Part shown: piece after piece, positions 54,724 through 64,000 of the stretch
Layout: every line of letters begins with the position of its first letter
How positions within the stretch are numbered: the stretch's first letter is position 1
DNA from: Pyrococcus kukulkanii
GTDB taxonomy: Archaea > Methanobacteriota_B > Thermococci > Thermococcales > Thermococcaceae
Length of the DNA stretch: 64,000 bases
Reading direction: 5' to 3'
Assembly: GCF_041647995.1 (NCBI RefSeq)
Contig: NZ_JARRIB010000003.1
Coordinates: forward strand, 186,001-250,000
Translations under genes and position numbers: made by a program
Notes under the pieces: model-generated
Told to the model about the DNA's origin: nothing
Database searches by the model: none
What the model saw: the letters and a program-made list of their open reading frames with translations, nothing else

Positions 54724-55846
54724 ATGAGCAGAGAAGTTCAAAAAGAAACGATTCTTATTCCAGGAAATAAAGAAAATTAATGAAGAGTATTATGTTGGAA
54801 TTAAGGGAATAAGAGGCGTTGGAAAAACTGTTCTCCTGCTCCAACTTGCAAGGGAGACTGAGGATAGTATTTATTTCTCAGCCGATTCAACACTTCTTAA
54901 ACCCTTTTCAATTTATGAAGTCGTTAAGACGCTTGCTGAAATTGGGTACAAAAATATTTTCATAGATGAGATTCACAGGAAGCCTGAATGGGCTCAAGAC
55001 TTAAAAACACTGTATGACGAGCACGAAGTAAGGGTGATATTCTCAGGATCCTCAGCAATCGATATTGTACATTGTGGGACAGATCTATCCCGTAGAGTAG
55101 TCCTCAAAGAGCTACCTCCCGCATCGTTCCGTGAGTGGTTGAACATAAAGAAAGGCTACAATTTACCTGTGATCAGTATCGAGGATATCCTAGATAAAGC
55201 GTTCAGGTTAATGAACCAATATGGAGGACTTCACAAGTACTGGATGGAGTACATGGAAAAGGGCGGAGTTCTATATCCGGAAGGAGGTTTTTATGAAGCC
55301 CTTGAAAACTCCCTCAGGAAAGTTATACTGGAAGACATGGCAAGTCTAAGGGAGGTGGATGTTAAATATGAGACTGATGCATTCAAGCTCCTCGTGTTGA
55401 TATCAAAATCAGCCCCATTCGAAGTTAACTATTCAAAGATAGCTAGAGAACTTGAAATATCAAAAGGTGCGGCAATTAGACTAGTTGAAGACTTATCAAA
55501 GGCAGGTTTAGTGCATCAGGTTATCGCATGTGAAAGTATAAGAAAAGAGCCAAAGTTATATTTAACAGTCCCCCTTAGGAAGTTCTTTGAGAGAAAGGGA
55601 TTCAGTGTAGATGTCGGAGCTTTAAGGGAGGAATTCTTCGTGAACCACGTAATATGGAGGTATGATATTTGCTACCTTAAGGGAAACAGGGGAGAGAAGA
55701 CTTCTGACTTTAAAGTTAAAAACTGGACAATAGAGGTTGGAGGAAAAGGAAAAAGCAGATATCAAAGGCCAGATTATGTAGCCGTTGATGGTCTTATTGC
55801 AGGTAAAGGAAGGGTACCACTCTTCCTCTTTGGATTCATCTACTGA
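54724..55846 (+). pseudogene. AAA-type ATPase (COG1373-like) with frameshifted 5' end
   Basis: ATG 54724 (RBS-like agagg upstream) reads MSREVQK, then an A-rich run (54735-54745). In that phase the frame quickly stops. The phase that continues (no ATG, GTG or TTG before 55034) reads KRFLFQEIKKINEEYYVGIKG, Walker A GIRGVGKTVLLLQLA, Walker B IFIDEIHRKPEWAQDL and sensor FSGSSAI. Removing one A would give one ~373-aa protein. C-terminal part has a winged helix (YSKIARELEISKGAAIRLV) and a nuclease-like tail (VGGKGKSRYQRPDYVAVDG). It may be a true frameshift, or the Walker A-less 270-aa form may be made from GTG 55034. Confidence 0.65.
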
Positions 55847-57687
55847 AGTGCTCTCATTACAAATGCAAGCAAATCGGTGAGCTCCCTTGCCCTCGTTTCT
55901 GGTGAAGCACCCATGTGGCCACTCTTGGTTTCGACCCTTAGGTATACCGGGGCATTCACTTCCTTGAGCTTCATGAAGAACTTCAATGCGTGAGCAGGAT
56001 GAACCCTGTCATCGTGCAAGCCCGTGTAGATGAGGATTGGAGGGTACCATTGGGGCTTGACGTTGTGGTAGGGCGAGTACTTCAGCAGAAACTCCCTGTC
56101 CTTAGGATCGTCGGGATTACCGTATTCTGGAATCCAGACGCTTCCTATGTACAGCTTGTGGAACCTCAGCATGTCAATCACTGGATAACCAATTAGGGCA
56201 GCGTCCATAACGTCTGGCCTCTGAACGAGCGTTGCTGCAACCAAAAGGCCTCCGTTACTCCTCCCCCAAGCTACAACCTTATAGCCTTCGGCCTTAAGTT
56301 TGCTCAGAACGGCAATGAAGTCGTCAAAGACGTTCTGCTTGTTCTCCCTCATTCCCGAACGATGCCACTCCTCTCCGTACTCACTTCCTCCTCTTAAATT
56401 GGCCATCGCGAAAACTCCACCGCGCTTTATGAACGGGATTACCTGGGGGAAGAACCTTGGTGTTAGAGAGATGTTGAAGCCACCGTAGCCAAAGACCCAG
56501 GCTTTCTTCTCCTCTTTCTCCCCCTTCACGATGAAGTAGTGAACCCTCGTTCCGTCCTTGGATATGGCAAAGTCCTCCTCAACCTTGAAGTTACCCTCGA
56601 TCCTTTTTTCATCGATTAACCTTAGCTCATCCTTCAGCTCATATATCCTGTAGGGAACTGTGAAGCTCTCGTACCTCAAGATGACCCTTTCATTGTCCTT
56701 ATCTAACGGATAAACGCTCCCAGGGAAGTCAAAAGTGAACTCCCTCACCTTCTTGCCATTCAAGGTATAGACTTCAATCCTGTGACTCGCGTGAACGAGC
56801 CTCCCCGCTACTATTTTATCCCTAACGATGACCGCCCACTCAAGGGGGAACTGGCCTTCTGGAACTACTTCCTCCACCTGACCATCCTTTAATGCGATGA
56901 TCTTCCCGAGGCCCTTCCCCTCTTTAGTCAGGATGAAGAGCTTCCCATCAACTACATCTATGGGCTCCGCCGGAACCTCCGCTGAATAAACCTTCTTCCA
57001 CTCTTCGGGCTTGTCAATTGGTCCAAGGTATATTTCAGCTTTATTCCATCCATATGTGACAGTAAGCATTGCGTACTTTTCATCTGAGCTCTTTGAGAGT
57101 TCCATAAAGTAGCCAGAGCCAAGGCCCTCACCGAATACCATCTTCTCTCCTTCTTCGTCCTTCCAGAATAACCTCTCAGCTGGAGGATTTATACCGTCGG
57201 GAGTCTTCTCCTTTCTGTAAAAGCGGGCGAAGTAGTAGCCATTTCCCAGGAACACTATGTTCCATGCTGAGGGCGTTATCTCCTCTATTACCTCCCCGGT
57301 TTCGAGGTCGATTATCCTAGTCGTTCCCTCGTCGGCCCCTCCGATTGAGAAGCTGTACGCTAGCCTCTTGCCTTCCCTATCGGTAGTGAAGCCCTGCAGG
57401 AGAACCTCATCGCCGATTTCTTTCTCCAGCTCCTTGGAGTCAACTATAACCTCACCGTTAAGCCACCTTATGACCTGTCTGTCCTTTTCTCTCGTTGAGA
57501 CTATTACTCCCCTCTTAGTTATCCTTGCAGAACCCACGGTAGGTATCGAGAAGTACTCCCAGACTTCCGAGAATAGCTCATCGCTCAGCTCTCCCACGAA
57601 CTTCCTGAACCTTCTGTTTTCCTCCTCAATCAACTTTAGAACCCTTTCATCTTGCAAGTTCTCCATCCAAAGATAGGGGTCTTCCAT
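55840..57687 (-). CDS. prolyl oligopeptidase (family S9)
   Basis: A 615-aa serine peptidase that cuts short peptides after proline. The start ATG 57687 gives MEDPYLWMENLQDERV, as in the P. furiosus enzyme (about 616 aa); the frame opens at 57699. An N-terminal 7-bladed beta-propeller gates the active site. The catalytic Ser is in WGRSNGGLLVA, the Asp in GLHDDRVHP, and the His in TKSGHMGAS. No signal peptide, so it is intracellular. RBS ggtggt precedes the start. Confidence 0.95.
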   Translation of the reverse strand: MEDPYLWMENLQDERVLKLIEEENRRFRKFVGELSDELFSEVWEYFSIPTVGSARITKRGVIVSTREKDRQVIRWLNGEVIVDSKELEKEIGDEVLLQGFTTDREGKRLAYSFSIGGADEGTTRIIDLETGEVIEEITPSAWNIVFLGNGYYFARFYRKEKTPDGINPPAERLFWKDEEGEKMVFGEGLGSGYFMELSKSSDEKYAMLTVTYGWNKAEIYLGPIDKPEEWKKVYSAEVPAEPIDVVDGKLFILTKEGKGLGKIIALKDGQVEEVVPEGQFPLEWAVIVRDKIVAGRLVHASHRIEVYTLNGKKVREFTFDFPGSVYPLDKDNERVILRYESFTVPYRIYELKDELRLIDEKRIEGNFKVEEDFAISKDGTRVHYFIVKGEKEEKKAWVFGYGGFNISLTPRFFPQVIPFIKRGGVFAMANLRGGSEYGEEWHRSGMRENKQNVFDDFIAVLSKLKAEGYKVVAWGRSNGGLLVAATLVQRPDVMDAALIGYPVIDMLRFHKLYIGSVWIPEYGNPDDPKDREFLLKYSPYHNVKPQWYPPILIYTGLHDDRVHPAHALKFFMKLKEVNAPVYLRVETKSGHMGASPETRARELTDLLAFVMRALQ

Positions 57688-57757
57688 GAAAACCACCATC
57701 TGAACGTTAAGCTTTGGGATTAATAAGCTTTGATGAGAAGATTTAAGTTTAATAATG

Positions 57758-57780
57758 TGATATTTAATATCATGATATTA
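57758..57780. promoter_or_regulatory. overlapping palindromes at the start of the ATPase gene 57772
   Basis: TGATATTTAATATCA (57758-57772) and TAATATCATGATATTA (57765-57780) overlap; both are palindromic and the second covers the ATG. The sequence is AT-rich, so chance is possible, but two adjacent perfect-arm palindromes at a translation start suggest autoregulation or RNA structure. Confidence 0.4.
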
Positions 57781-59151
57781 AAATTTATCGACAGAGAGTT
57801 TGAGCTGGAAGAGCTGGAAAAGAGATACAAGGAAAGAAGGGCTCATCTAATTCTGATCTACGGAAGGAGGAGAATAGGAAAGACGGAACTAGTGAAACAG
57901 TTCATAAAGGACAAGAAAAGCTTCTACTTTCTCGCACGGAAGGAGCCGATGGAACTTGAAATCAGCAGGCTAATAAAGAGCTTCAACAGGAAGTTCAACG
58001 TGTTCATAGAGGCTGAAAGTTTGGAGAATTTCTTTGAGGAGCTAAAGAAGTTTGGGAAGATAGTTGTCGTGATTGACGAGTTTCCATATTGGGTTGAGGA
58101 AGACAAATCAATCCCCTTACTCTTCCAGTATATCTGGGATGAAATATTGAAAGATTCAGAAGTAATGCTAATACTCCTGGGGTCATCAATCTCCACAATG
58201 GAAAGCCTTCTCAGCTATAAAAATCCCCTGTATGGGAGAAGGACGGCTCAAATGAAACTATCTCCTCTAAGCTTCTTTCACCTCAGAGAGGCATTTCCTA
58301 AGTATTCGTGGGAGGATCTCGTGAAAGTTTATGGTGTGATAGATGGTATTCCCGCGTATCTCCAGTACTTCGACGACTCACTACCGGTTGAGGAGAACAT
58401 AGAGAGGAACTTCTACAACAAAGTCAGCATTCTCTATGAGGACGCTGAAAGACTGCTCAAGGACGAGCTCAGGGAGCCAGTGACGTACCTTAACATCCTG
58501 AAAGCAATAAACGATGGAAAAACTAAGCTAACAGAGATTGCAAATGAGGTAAAAGTTGCAGTAACGAACCTTCCAAAGTACCTAAAAGTTCTCGAGACTC
58601 TCGACCTAATATACAAGGAGTTTCCAGTAACGGTAAGGGAGAGGAGGAGGTTTGGAATATACAGGGTTAAGGACTTTTACTACAGGTTCTGGCTTCGCTT
58701 CGTCTATCCATATAAGGATGATATTGAAATAGGGGCAATAACGTTCTCAGACATCCAAGAGGATTTCAACAAGTACCTCGGCGAAGTCTTTGAGAGGGTG
58801 TGCAGGGAGTTCCTGATAAGGATAAATGGAAGAAAGTTGCCCTTCAGGTTCACTAAGATAGGAAGATGGTGGGATAAGGAAAAGGAAATTGATATAGTTG
58901 CAATTAACAGTTTAACTGGAGATTCGGCATTCTTTGAGGTTAAATGGAAGACCCTTAACTATAGAGGGACAATGAAAATATTAAAAGAGCTAATTGAAAA
59001 GAGCGAGAGGGTGAACGTTAAAGGGAAAAAGTTTTATGGAATAATCGGAAAAGAAATAAAGGGAAAGGAGAAGCTCAGGGAAAGAGGTTTCTTAGCCTTC
59101 GATCTTTCAGACTTCGAATGGGCCCTCAGAGAGCCCGGGTCGAAGGGATGA
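57772..59151 (+). CDS. archaeal P-loop ATPase with DUF234-like C-terminus
   Basis: From ATG 57772 the product is 459 aa (a longer frame opens at 57730). It begins ILKFIDREFELEELEKRY, Walker A YGRRRIGKTELVKQF, Walker B IVVVIDEFPYW, and sensor LLGSSISTM. The middle has RRTAQMKLSPLSFFHL. A winged helix follows (TEIANEVKVAVTNLPKYLKVLETLDLI). The C-terminal third is the DUF234 nuclease-like domain (WWDKEKEIDIVAIN...FFEVKWK, an ExK-type motif). These ATPases are abundant in Pyrococcus and of unknown role. It ends with a 45-bp overlap with an MFS gene. Confidence 0.85.
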   Translation: MILKFIDREFELEELEKRYKERRAHLILIYGRRRIGKTELVKQFIKDKKSFYFLARKEPMELEISRLIKSFNRKFNVFIEAESLENFFEELKKFGKIVVVIDEFPYWVEEDKSIPLLFQYIWDEILKDSEVMLILLGSSISTMESLLSYKNPLYGRRTAQMKLSPLSFFHLREAFPKYSWEDLVKVYGVIDGIPAYLQYFDDSLPVEENIERNFYNKVSILYEDAERLLKDELREPVTYLNILKAINDGKTKLTEIANEVKVAVTNLPKYLKVLETLDLIYKEFPVTVRERRRFGIYRVKDFYYRFWLRFVYPYKDDIEIGAITFSDIQEDFNKYLGEVFERVCREFLIRINGRKLPFRFTKIGRWWDKEKEIDIVAINSLTGDSAFFEVKWKTLNYRGTMKILKELIEKSERVNVKGKKFYGIIGKEIKGKEKLRERGFLAFDLSDFEWALREPGSKG

Positions 59152-60267
59152 TGGCTGCCTATGACGATGGCCCATGTCCAAGAATATCAGGAGGGCGGAA
59201 GTTAGGTACGCTAGAGGAATAAGTAGAAGGGCCTTCCTGTAACCGGTAATATCTATGAGCCTTCCGACAACGTAGGGACCAAGTGTGGCTCCAAAGAACC
59301 CAACCATGTTCACGAACCCCATGACAACCCCCAAGTTTTCCTTTCCAGCCTTCTCTGATGTGTATGCGGTTATTATTCCTCCAACCGAGTAAAGGAAAAA
59401 GCCAAGAGGTATTAGAAGGATGGGATTCGGCCAGATAAGTATGAGAAATGTAAAGAGGGCATTCATAATAAACGCTAAGGAAACGCTAACTTTCCCTATC
59501 CTATCATAAAGGAAGCCGGCTGAAATAGATCCTAAAATTCCTACCATTGAAAGCATGGAGAACATCGCGGAGGCTTTCTCAAGGCTTGCTCCCTGGGAGA
59601 CCAAGTATGAGACCAAGAATGTGAGGAGAGCAAAGAATGCTCCAAGGCCCAGGAAATTTGCTAGGCTTAATAGGAAGACAGTTCTCGGGATTGAAAACCT
59701 CGCAACTTCGGGCTTAGAAACCTCTCCTCTTACGGCAAAGGCAAGCAAGACCGCTACAATGGAGCTCAGAAGTGAGAGAACCAAGAACGAAAGCCTCCAG
59801 TTAAAGGTTAGGGCTATTGGAACGACTATTAGGGGAGTAATTCCGGTTCCTATTGCGGGACCAATCATGAAGAATCCTAAGGCTGATCCCTTCCTTTCCT
59901 TAAAGGCCTCGCTTATTAGGGCCGTTGCGGGTGCATAATAAAGGCCGGCGAACACGCCATAAATGAATCTAACGATGAGCATATCCCAATAATCCCTCGT
60001 GAGAACTATGAATGCCGACGATATGGAATAACCAAGTATGCTGAGGATGAGCAACTTCTTCCTTCCAATTTTATCTCCAATATATCCCGCGGGGACCTGA
60101 ATTAACGCGTACGGTAGGAGTAAGGATGTCATTAACAGGCCTATCTCAGCATTCGTGATGTGAAGATCTTCTCTTATCAGAGGCGCAAGGGAAGGAACAG
60201 CCATTCTGTGAGAGTAATTGAATATCCAGCCCAGGCTTATGAGTAGTAAAATTATTAGCTTTTGCAT
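59107..60267 (-). CDS. MFS transporter
   Basis: A 386-aa major facilitator with 12 predicted helices. It has the loop 2-3 motif GYIGDKIGRKKLL and an RLIDITGYRKALLL equivalent in the second half. Substrate unknown. The 3' end overlaps the ATPase gene, and the last codons encode a His/Arg-rich tail (GHRHRQPSSLRPG), which may be a read-through from overlap with the neighbour. It lies 15 nt after the rRNA methyltransferase gene's stop on the same strand order. Confidence 0.88.
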   Translation of the reverse strand: MQKLIILLLISLGWIFNYSHRMAVPSLAPLIREDLHITNAEIGLLMTSLLLPYALIQVPAGYIGDKIGRKKLLILSILGYSISSAFIVLTRDYWDMLIVRFIYGVFAGLYYAPATALISEAFKERKGSALGFFMIGPAIGTGITPLIVVPIALTFNWRLSFLVLSLLSSIVAVLLAFAVRGEVSKPEVARFSIPRTVFLLSLANFLGLGAFFALLTFLVSYLVSQGASLEKASAMFSMLSMVGILGSISAGFLYDRIGKVSVSLAFIMNALFTFLILIWPNPILLIPLGFFLYSVGGIITAYTSEKAGKENLGVVMGFVNMVGFFGATLGPYVVGRLIDITGYRKALLLIPLAYLTSALLIFLDMGHRHRQPSSLRPGLSEGPFEV

Positions 60268-60282
60268 GTTTAAACCAATATC

Positions 60283-61518
60283 TTAACGCTTAAAAAGCTT
60301 TATCACGGCCTCAACGTGAGGAGTATGTGGGAACATGTCGATTAGAGTTGCCTCCTCGATTTCGTATGCCTTGCCAAGATAGTTCCTATAGTCAAGGATG
60401 AACCTTCTAGGGTTGCAGGAGACGTAAATTAGTGTTTCTGGACCTTCCCTAGCTATCCTCCCTGCAAACCTTCCGAGACCCTTCCGGGGTGGATCGACTA
60501 TTATGGTATCATAACCAGACAAATCTGCTTCTTCCGCATTCCGAACTTCAAACTCAACATCTAGAGAGTTGAATTCAGCGCTCTTCCTGGCGACAGAAAC
60601 TGAAGATTCGTTAATCTCAACTCCTTTGACTTTGAACCCTTCACTCGCCAAGTACAAGGAGAAAGTTCCTATGCCGGAGTACAGGTCTAGAACGTTCTCC
60701 CCCTCAACGTACTCCTTAACCGCTTCCAAAAGTAGTGGTAGAGCATAGCTGTTGGTCTGGAAGAAGGAAGAGGGATGAATAAAGTAGTATACACCCTCAA
60801 CAAGCTCCTTAACGAGCTCTTCACCGTGAATATGGATCGGAGTTCCCCTGGGGTCATCTCTCTTGTCCCTTTTAACGCTCCAGTAGATTGAGTCCGCGAA
60901 ATCAAAGGTCTCTAGGAGAATCTCCTTTACCTTTTTGATTGGCTCAACGTGGGCTATCACATTTACCATGACTTCTCCAGTAAACTTCATTTCCCTTATC
61001 TGGACGTAGTGCACTTCCCCTCCCTTCCAGTTCCATGGCCTAAGCTTAGATTTTCTGAGGAATTCCTTTATCGCTTCTACATAAATTGGAAAGTTCCGGG
61101 AGAATACGGGACATTCCCTTAAGGGAACTACCGTCTTCGGCCTCGCAAACTCCTTCATGCCAATTCCGTTCACCGTGACTATCAGATTTGTAATGTTCCT
61201 GAAGCCATATATCTTGGGAGAGGGCTTTATCTCGGCGCTTATATTAGTCAATTTTTCAAACAGCCCAGTCTTGAGCTTTAGTTGCTCCCTGTATTTTAAT
61301 CCTTGCCACAGGCAACCGCCACACCTTCCAAAGTGCATGCATTTGGGTTTTCCTCTAAGAGGAGAAGGGTCAAGAAGAATAAACTCCCCAATTTCTTTTC
61401 CGAGCTTATTTCTGGTCTTCACTACCTCCACGACGTCCCCAGGATACGCAAAGGGTAATAGAATGTTCCCAAGCACACCAAGGCCATCCTCACTAATATC
61501 CCTGACTTTGCCCCTCAT
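60283..61518 (-). CDS. RNA m5U methyltransferase, TrmA/RlmD family
   Basis: A 411-aa AdoMet-dependent uracil-C5 methyltransferase. The N-terminal TRAM-like region is followed by a 4Fe-4S-type Cys set (CMHFGRCGGCLW; the fourth Cys is at CPVFSRNFP). The AdoMet fold has FFQTNSYALP, VLDLYSGIGTFSLYL and GVEINE. Catalytic Cys is in YVSCNPRRF, and VDPPRKGLG is the acidic motif. Pyrococcus has two paralogues, one for tRNA U54 and one for 23S rRNA; this one reads more like the rRNA (RlmD) branch from memory, but that is not certain. It is divergent from nothing; upstream is the large secreted gene. Confidence 0.85.
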   Translation of the reverse strand: MRGKVRDISEDGLGVLGNILLPFAYPGDVVEVVKTRNKLGKEIGEFILLDPSPLRGKPKCMHFGRCGGCLWQGLKYREQLKLKTGLFEKLTNISAEIKPSPKIYGFRNITNLIVTVNGIGMKEFARPKTVVPLRECPVFSRNFPIYVEAIKEFLRKSKLRPWNWKGGEVHYVQIREMKFTGEVMVNVIAHVEPIKKVKEILLETFDFADSIYWSVKRDKRDDPRGTPIHIHGEELVKELVEGVYYFIHPSSFFQTNSYALPLLLEAVKEYVEGENVLDLYSGIGTFSLYLASEGFKVKGVEINESSVSVARKSAEFNSLDVEFEVRNAEEADLSGYDTIIVDPPRKGLGRFAGRIAREGPETLIYVSCNPRRFILDYRNYLGKAYEIEEATLIDMFPHTPHVEAVIKLFKR

Positions 61519-61548
61519 TGTCCCTGGGATCTACTAGTGGATAAATAT

Positions 61549-64000
61549 TTATTTCCTCCTCCCCAGGATTATCACAATAATGGCAAGGACAAGGACAACC
61601 ATGAAGTCTAAGCCCCGAGGAGTGTTTCTTAGAGGAGTTTTCGGTTCAATTTGAGATGAGGTTGTTTTGGGAGGCTGATATTTGTTCGGATTTTCTTTCG
61701 AGCACTCTTTAACCCCTCCTTCCCGGGGGCTTTCGGGCGGGATGTACTGAATGATCTCTCCGTTTTTGTAATTGTAGATGTAAATCGGATAATCAGTTTG
61801 TACTAGAACTCCTCCCCTCCACGGAAGGATGCCCTCAACAGTACCATTTACCTGGAAGCTCTTGTTGGCAATAACATCCCAGAAGGATCCCTCGCCTCCT
61901 ATTATCAAGGTGCCATTCCAAGCAAGGTAGGAAGTTCCCTCAGAAGGGTAAATTCCTAAGAATTCAAGCGTTCCATTGTTAACCCTATACACAAATTGTC
62001 TTGGGTACGTTTCAAAGCTTTGATTTGAGAGAATAAGATAATCCCCTATAAGGAAGGCCTCCGTTCTGTACATTTCAGTTCTCAAAATTTCCTTAAACTC
62101 CCCATTATAGAGGTAAAAACTAGATGGTTCCCTCCAGTGATCAACTTTAATCACCCATCCGGAACTTGAATGACCGAGCACCCTTGCCATCCCTTTGAAC
62201 TCTCCCACCTTCTTAAATTCATCATTTAAGATGTACAGCGTAGAGGTGAATTCGGGCAGGTTAGACTCACCCTTCCTACTGCGATCGCTCTTCCTGACAT
62301 ACGCGATGAGACACCTTCGTTTGAAACAATTGACGGACACATCACTCCTTAAATCGAGCTTAAGTGGAATCCTGTAAACATTAAACTCCTGAACTATATA
62401 GCTCTCATTCTCGGTAACCACTAGAACACCTGAAGATGCACTAGTGATATGAGATCCGGGGGGAAACGTCGCTATTTTCTTAACCCCCTCCTTATAAACG
62501 TACAATGTTCTGTTCTCTCTGAACTTTCCCGAAAGTATATAGCTCCCAGCGACCTCACCGGTAATGTTCAGTGGTTTTATGCAACTACCGTTAAAGGTGT
62601 ACAAGAGACCTTTGTCATCTTCAACGATCCAGATCCCGGCCCAGGAAAGGGGATAGTACCTTCCAATGTACCTAAAGGTGCCGTTGAATTCATAAAGGTG
62701 GCCACACTCCCAAGGCTCACTTTCTGGTTCTTTCACATAAATCAGTACAGATGTCCCGTTTGAGAGGGAGTGCACCACTTCAACAACCTTTTCTGGTGGG
62801 TTAGGGAAGAGGGAGCGTAACTTTGGAACCAAATCTATAACCGTGCCATTGTACGCGTAGAGAGCGTTAAAAGAACCACCATTTGAATACATCCTCCCAA
62901 AGTAGAGTAACACGAAATCTTTCGAAGAAACTATCTTTAAGGGAAGGTTCTCCTTACTTATCCTAACGACTCTCTTGCCACCGTCACTTAGGTTCCATAT
63001 GTATAAATCTCCTCCTGCATAGAGGTACAAGCTACTGTCAGTGAAAGCAACGGGCCATCCAAAGCTCTCATATCCAGATAGAAAGAGCCACTCCCCAGTA
63101 TATGGATCCACGTACCATGTAAGGCCTTCAAGCTTTATGGGATTTTCCCGGGTTGCTATGTACGAAAAACCCTCTCCGGGGGATGACAGGTAGTAATGAC
63201 CAAGAAAAGATCCGTTCTCCGAGTACAGTGGAATTGGTTCTCCAGAATAGAGGGCATCTGTAAGGGCTAGGCTCGTGTTATGGTAGATGTACCACGTCCC
63301 GTTCCAGCCCAGAGACATTGAAAAGCTTTTGGTTTCAATGAGCTTTAGCTTAAACATGCTCAACAGTGTTCTGTTAATCGTGTAGTTTCCCCACCTTATA
63401 ATAAGGAGGGTACCGTTAAAATAATCGAGCCAGATGTTACCACTTGCAAGCCACCGAGCGCTATCGTTTAGCAAAATGTAGTAGTGATAATAGTAGTGCT
63501 TTGACACTGGCTTTGTCCTAATAAATATATAGTCTCTGAAGGCGATTCCGTCCACAAGGCCTTTAACTTTTCCCAGGAAGGTAGGACTACCATTTAAAGA
63601 AATCCTACACAGATGAGCTTCTCTATAATCCTCACGAACTGAAACGTAAATGCTACCATTAATAAACGCTAGACCCCAGATAATTTCACCTTCTCGGGGT
63701 TTCTTAGTGTACAATCTCTTAATTGAACCATTAAAGGGGTTATACAATACTATTTCATATCTTTCTGCGCTCCTTTGGAGGATCAAGCTATCGTTGATAG
63801 TGCCGAGAATGGAATAACTCCCAAACCAGGGAGGAGCAAGCTTAAATCCACTCCCATTATAAAACACATAGGTTGGATACCCGGAAGGTGCACAACCCCG
63901 CTGGACATTGCAGTATTCGTCCGTATAAACTCCGATAACTGCAACTCTATCCCCAGAATAGACCTCGCTTATAAGAAACATTGCCCGAACTGGAGAAATT
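61549..64000 (-). CDS. large secreted, C-terminally anchored protein (5' end beyond window)
   Basis: At least 816 residues. The frame is open to base 64000, so the start and any signal peptide lie outside; ATG 63981 is unlikely to be the true start because it sits inside extracytoplasmic sequence. The region reads as many short beta-strand blocks with NGT/NGS sites (for example YNGSGFKL, FNGSCIKPL), like a beta-propeller surface protein. It ends with a low-complexity Pro/Thr stretch, then a helix MVVLVLAIIVIILGRRK. Cys pairs suggest disulfides. No family named. Confidence 0.7.
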   Translation of the reverse strand, partial: ISPVRAMFLISEVYSGDRVAVIGVYTDEYCNVQRGCAPSGYPTYVFYNGSGFKLAPPWFGSYSILGTINDSLILQRSAERYEIVLYNPFNGSIKRLYTKKPREGEIIWGLAFINGSIYVSVREDYREAHLCRISLNGSPTFLGKVKGLVDGIAFRDYIFIRTKPVSKHYYYHYYILLNDSARWLASGNIWLDYFNGTLLIIRWGNYTINRTLLSMFKLKLIETKSFSMSLGWNGTWYIYHNTSLALTDALYSGEPIPLYSENGSFLGHYYLSSPGEGFSYIATRENPIKLEGLTWYVDPYTGEWLFLSGYESFGWPVAFTDSSLYLYAGGDLYIWNLSDGGKRVVRISKENLPLKIVSSKDFVLLYFGRMYSNGGSFNALYAYNGTVIDLVPKLRSLFPNPPEKVVEVVHSLSNGTSVLIYVKEPESEPWECGHLYEFNGTFRYIGRYYPLSWAGIWIVEDDKGLLYTFNGSCIKPLNITGEVAGSYILSGKFRENRTLYVYKEGVKKIATFPPGSHITSASSGVLVVTENESYIVQEFNVYRIPLKLDLRSDVSVNCFKRRCLIAYVRKSDRSRKGESNLPEFTSTLYILNDEFKKVGEFKGMARVLGHSSSGWVIKVDHWREPSSFYLYNGEFKEILRTEMYRTEAFLIGDYLILSNQSFETYPRQFVYRVNNGTLEFLGIYPSEGTSYLAWNGTLIIGGEGSFWDVIANKSFQVNGTVEGILPWRGGVLVQTDYPIYIYNYKNGEIIQYIPPESPREGGVKECSKENPNKYQPPKTTSSQIEPKTPLRNTPRGLDFMVVLVLAIIVIILGRRK

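Overview
The window comes from a hyperthermophilic euryarchaeon of the order Thermococcales, almost certainly a Pyrococcus species. The support is a RadA recombinase with a mini-intein in its P-loop, the malE-malF-malG-treT-trmB-malK trehalose/maltose operon, tungsten formaldehyde:ferredoxin oxidoreductase, pyruvoyl-type S-adenosylmethionine decarboxylase, ArcS archaeosine synthase, tRNA genes with encoded CCA, TATA/BRE promoters, and C/D-box guide RNAs in gene gaps. All gene calls come from reading the sequence and remembered family motifs; no database was searched.

Layout. 1-1.5 kb: ECF-type transporter genes (ecfA, partial ecfT). 1.6-5.4 kb: RNA-modification operon (coiled-coil protein, arcS, THUMP/SPOUT protein). 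5.4-12.9 kb: a P-loop ATPase, intein-containing radA, a K+ channel, a SagB-type nitroreductase with small membrane proteins, a zinc-finger protein, an MBL hydrolase and a DUF92 protein. 13.4-15.2 kb: two secreted or anchored proteins. 15.8-18 kb: speH, a KaiC-like ATPase and an HTH/coiled-coil protein. 18.4-24.8 kb: the mal/tre operon, flanked on both sides by non-coding, apparently decayed sequence. 25.4-42.4 kb: mostly housekeeping genes (MtnA-like isomerase, ThrRS, KH protein, GH38 mannosidase, Nob1, SerRS, Vps4-like AAA ATPase, FOR), plus a stand-alone primase-fold (AEP-like) protein, ending in tRNA-Glu and tRNA-Ile.

42,409-51,940 is an integrated mobile element of about 9.5 kb in tRNA-Ile(GAT). 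A 45-bp copy of the tRNA 3' end marks its right border, and the SSV-type integrase gene was split by the insertion. It carries a repeat-rich left end (possible origin), small genes, a prim-pol-type replication protein, a UvrD-like helicase remnant, a restriction-modification pair and membrane proteins. Integrase, primase, helicase and one membrane gene are each broken by a frameshift or in-frame stop, so it looks immobile, while the R-M pair is intact.

52.0-64 kb: a histone-deacetylase-family protein, the L34e-cmk-L14e cluster, two further P-loop ATPases (one with a frameshifted 5' end behind a striking double palindrome), prolyl oligopeptidase, an MFS transporter, an RNA m5U methyltransferase and a large secreted protein cut by the window edge.

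The less ordinary signals are two C/D-box sRNAs (one with 12-nt complementarity to the radA mRNA leader), the AEP-like protein, the Vps4-like ATPase with a MIT-like N-terminus, the decaying integrated element, and the tandem palindromes at 54.6 kb.
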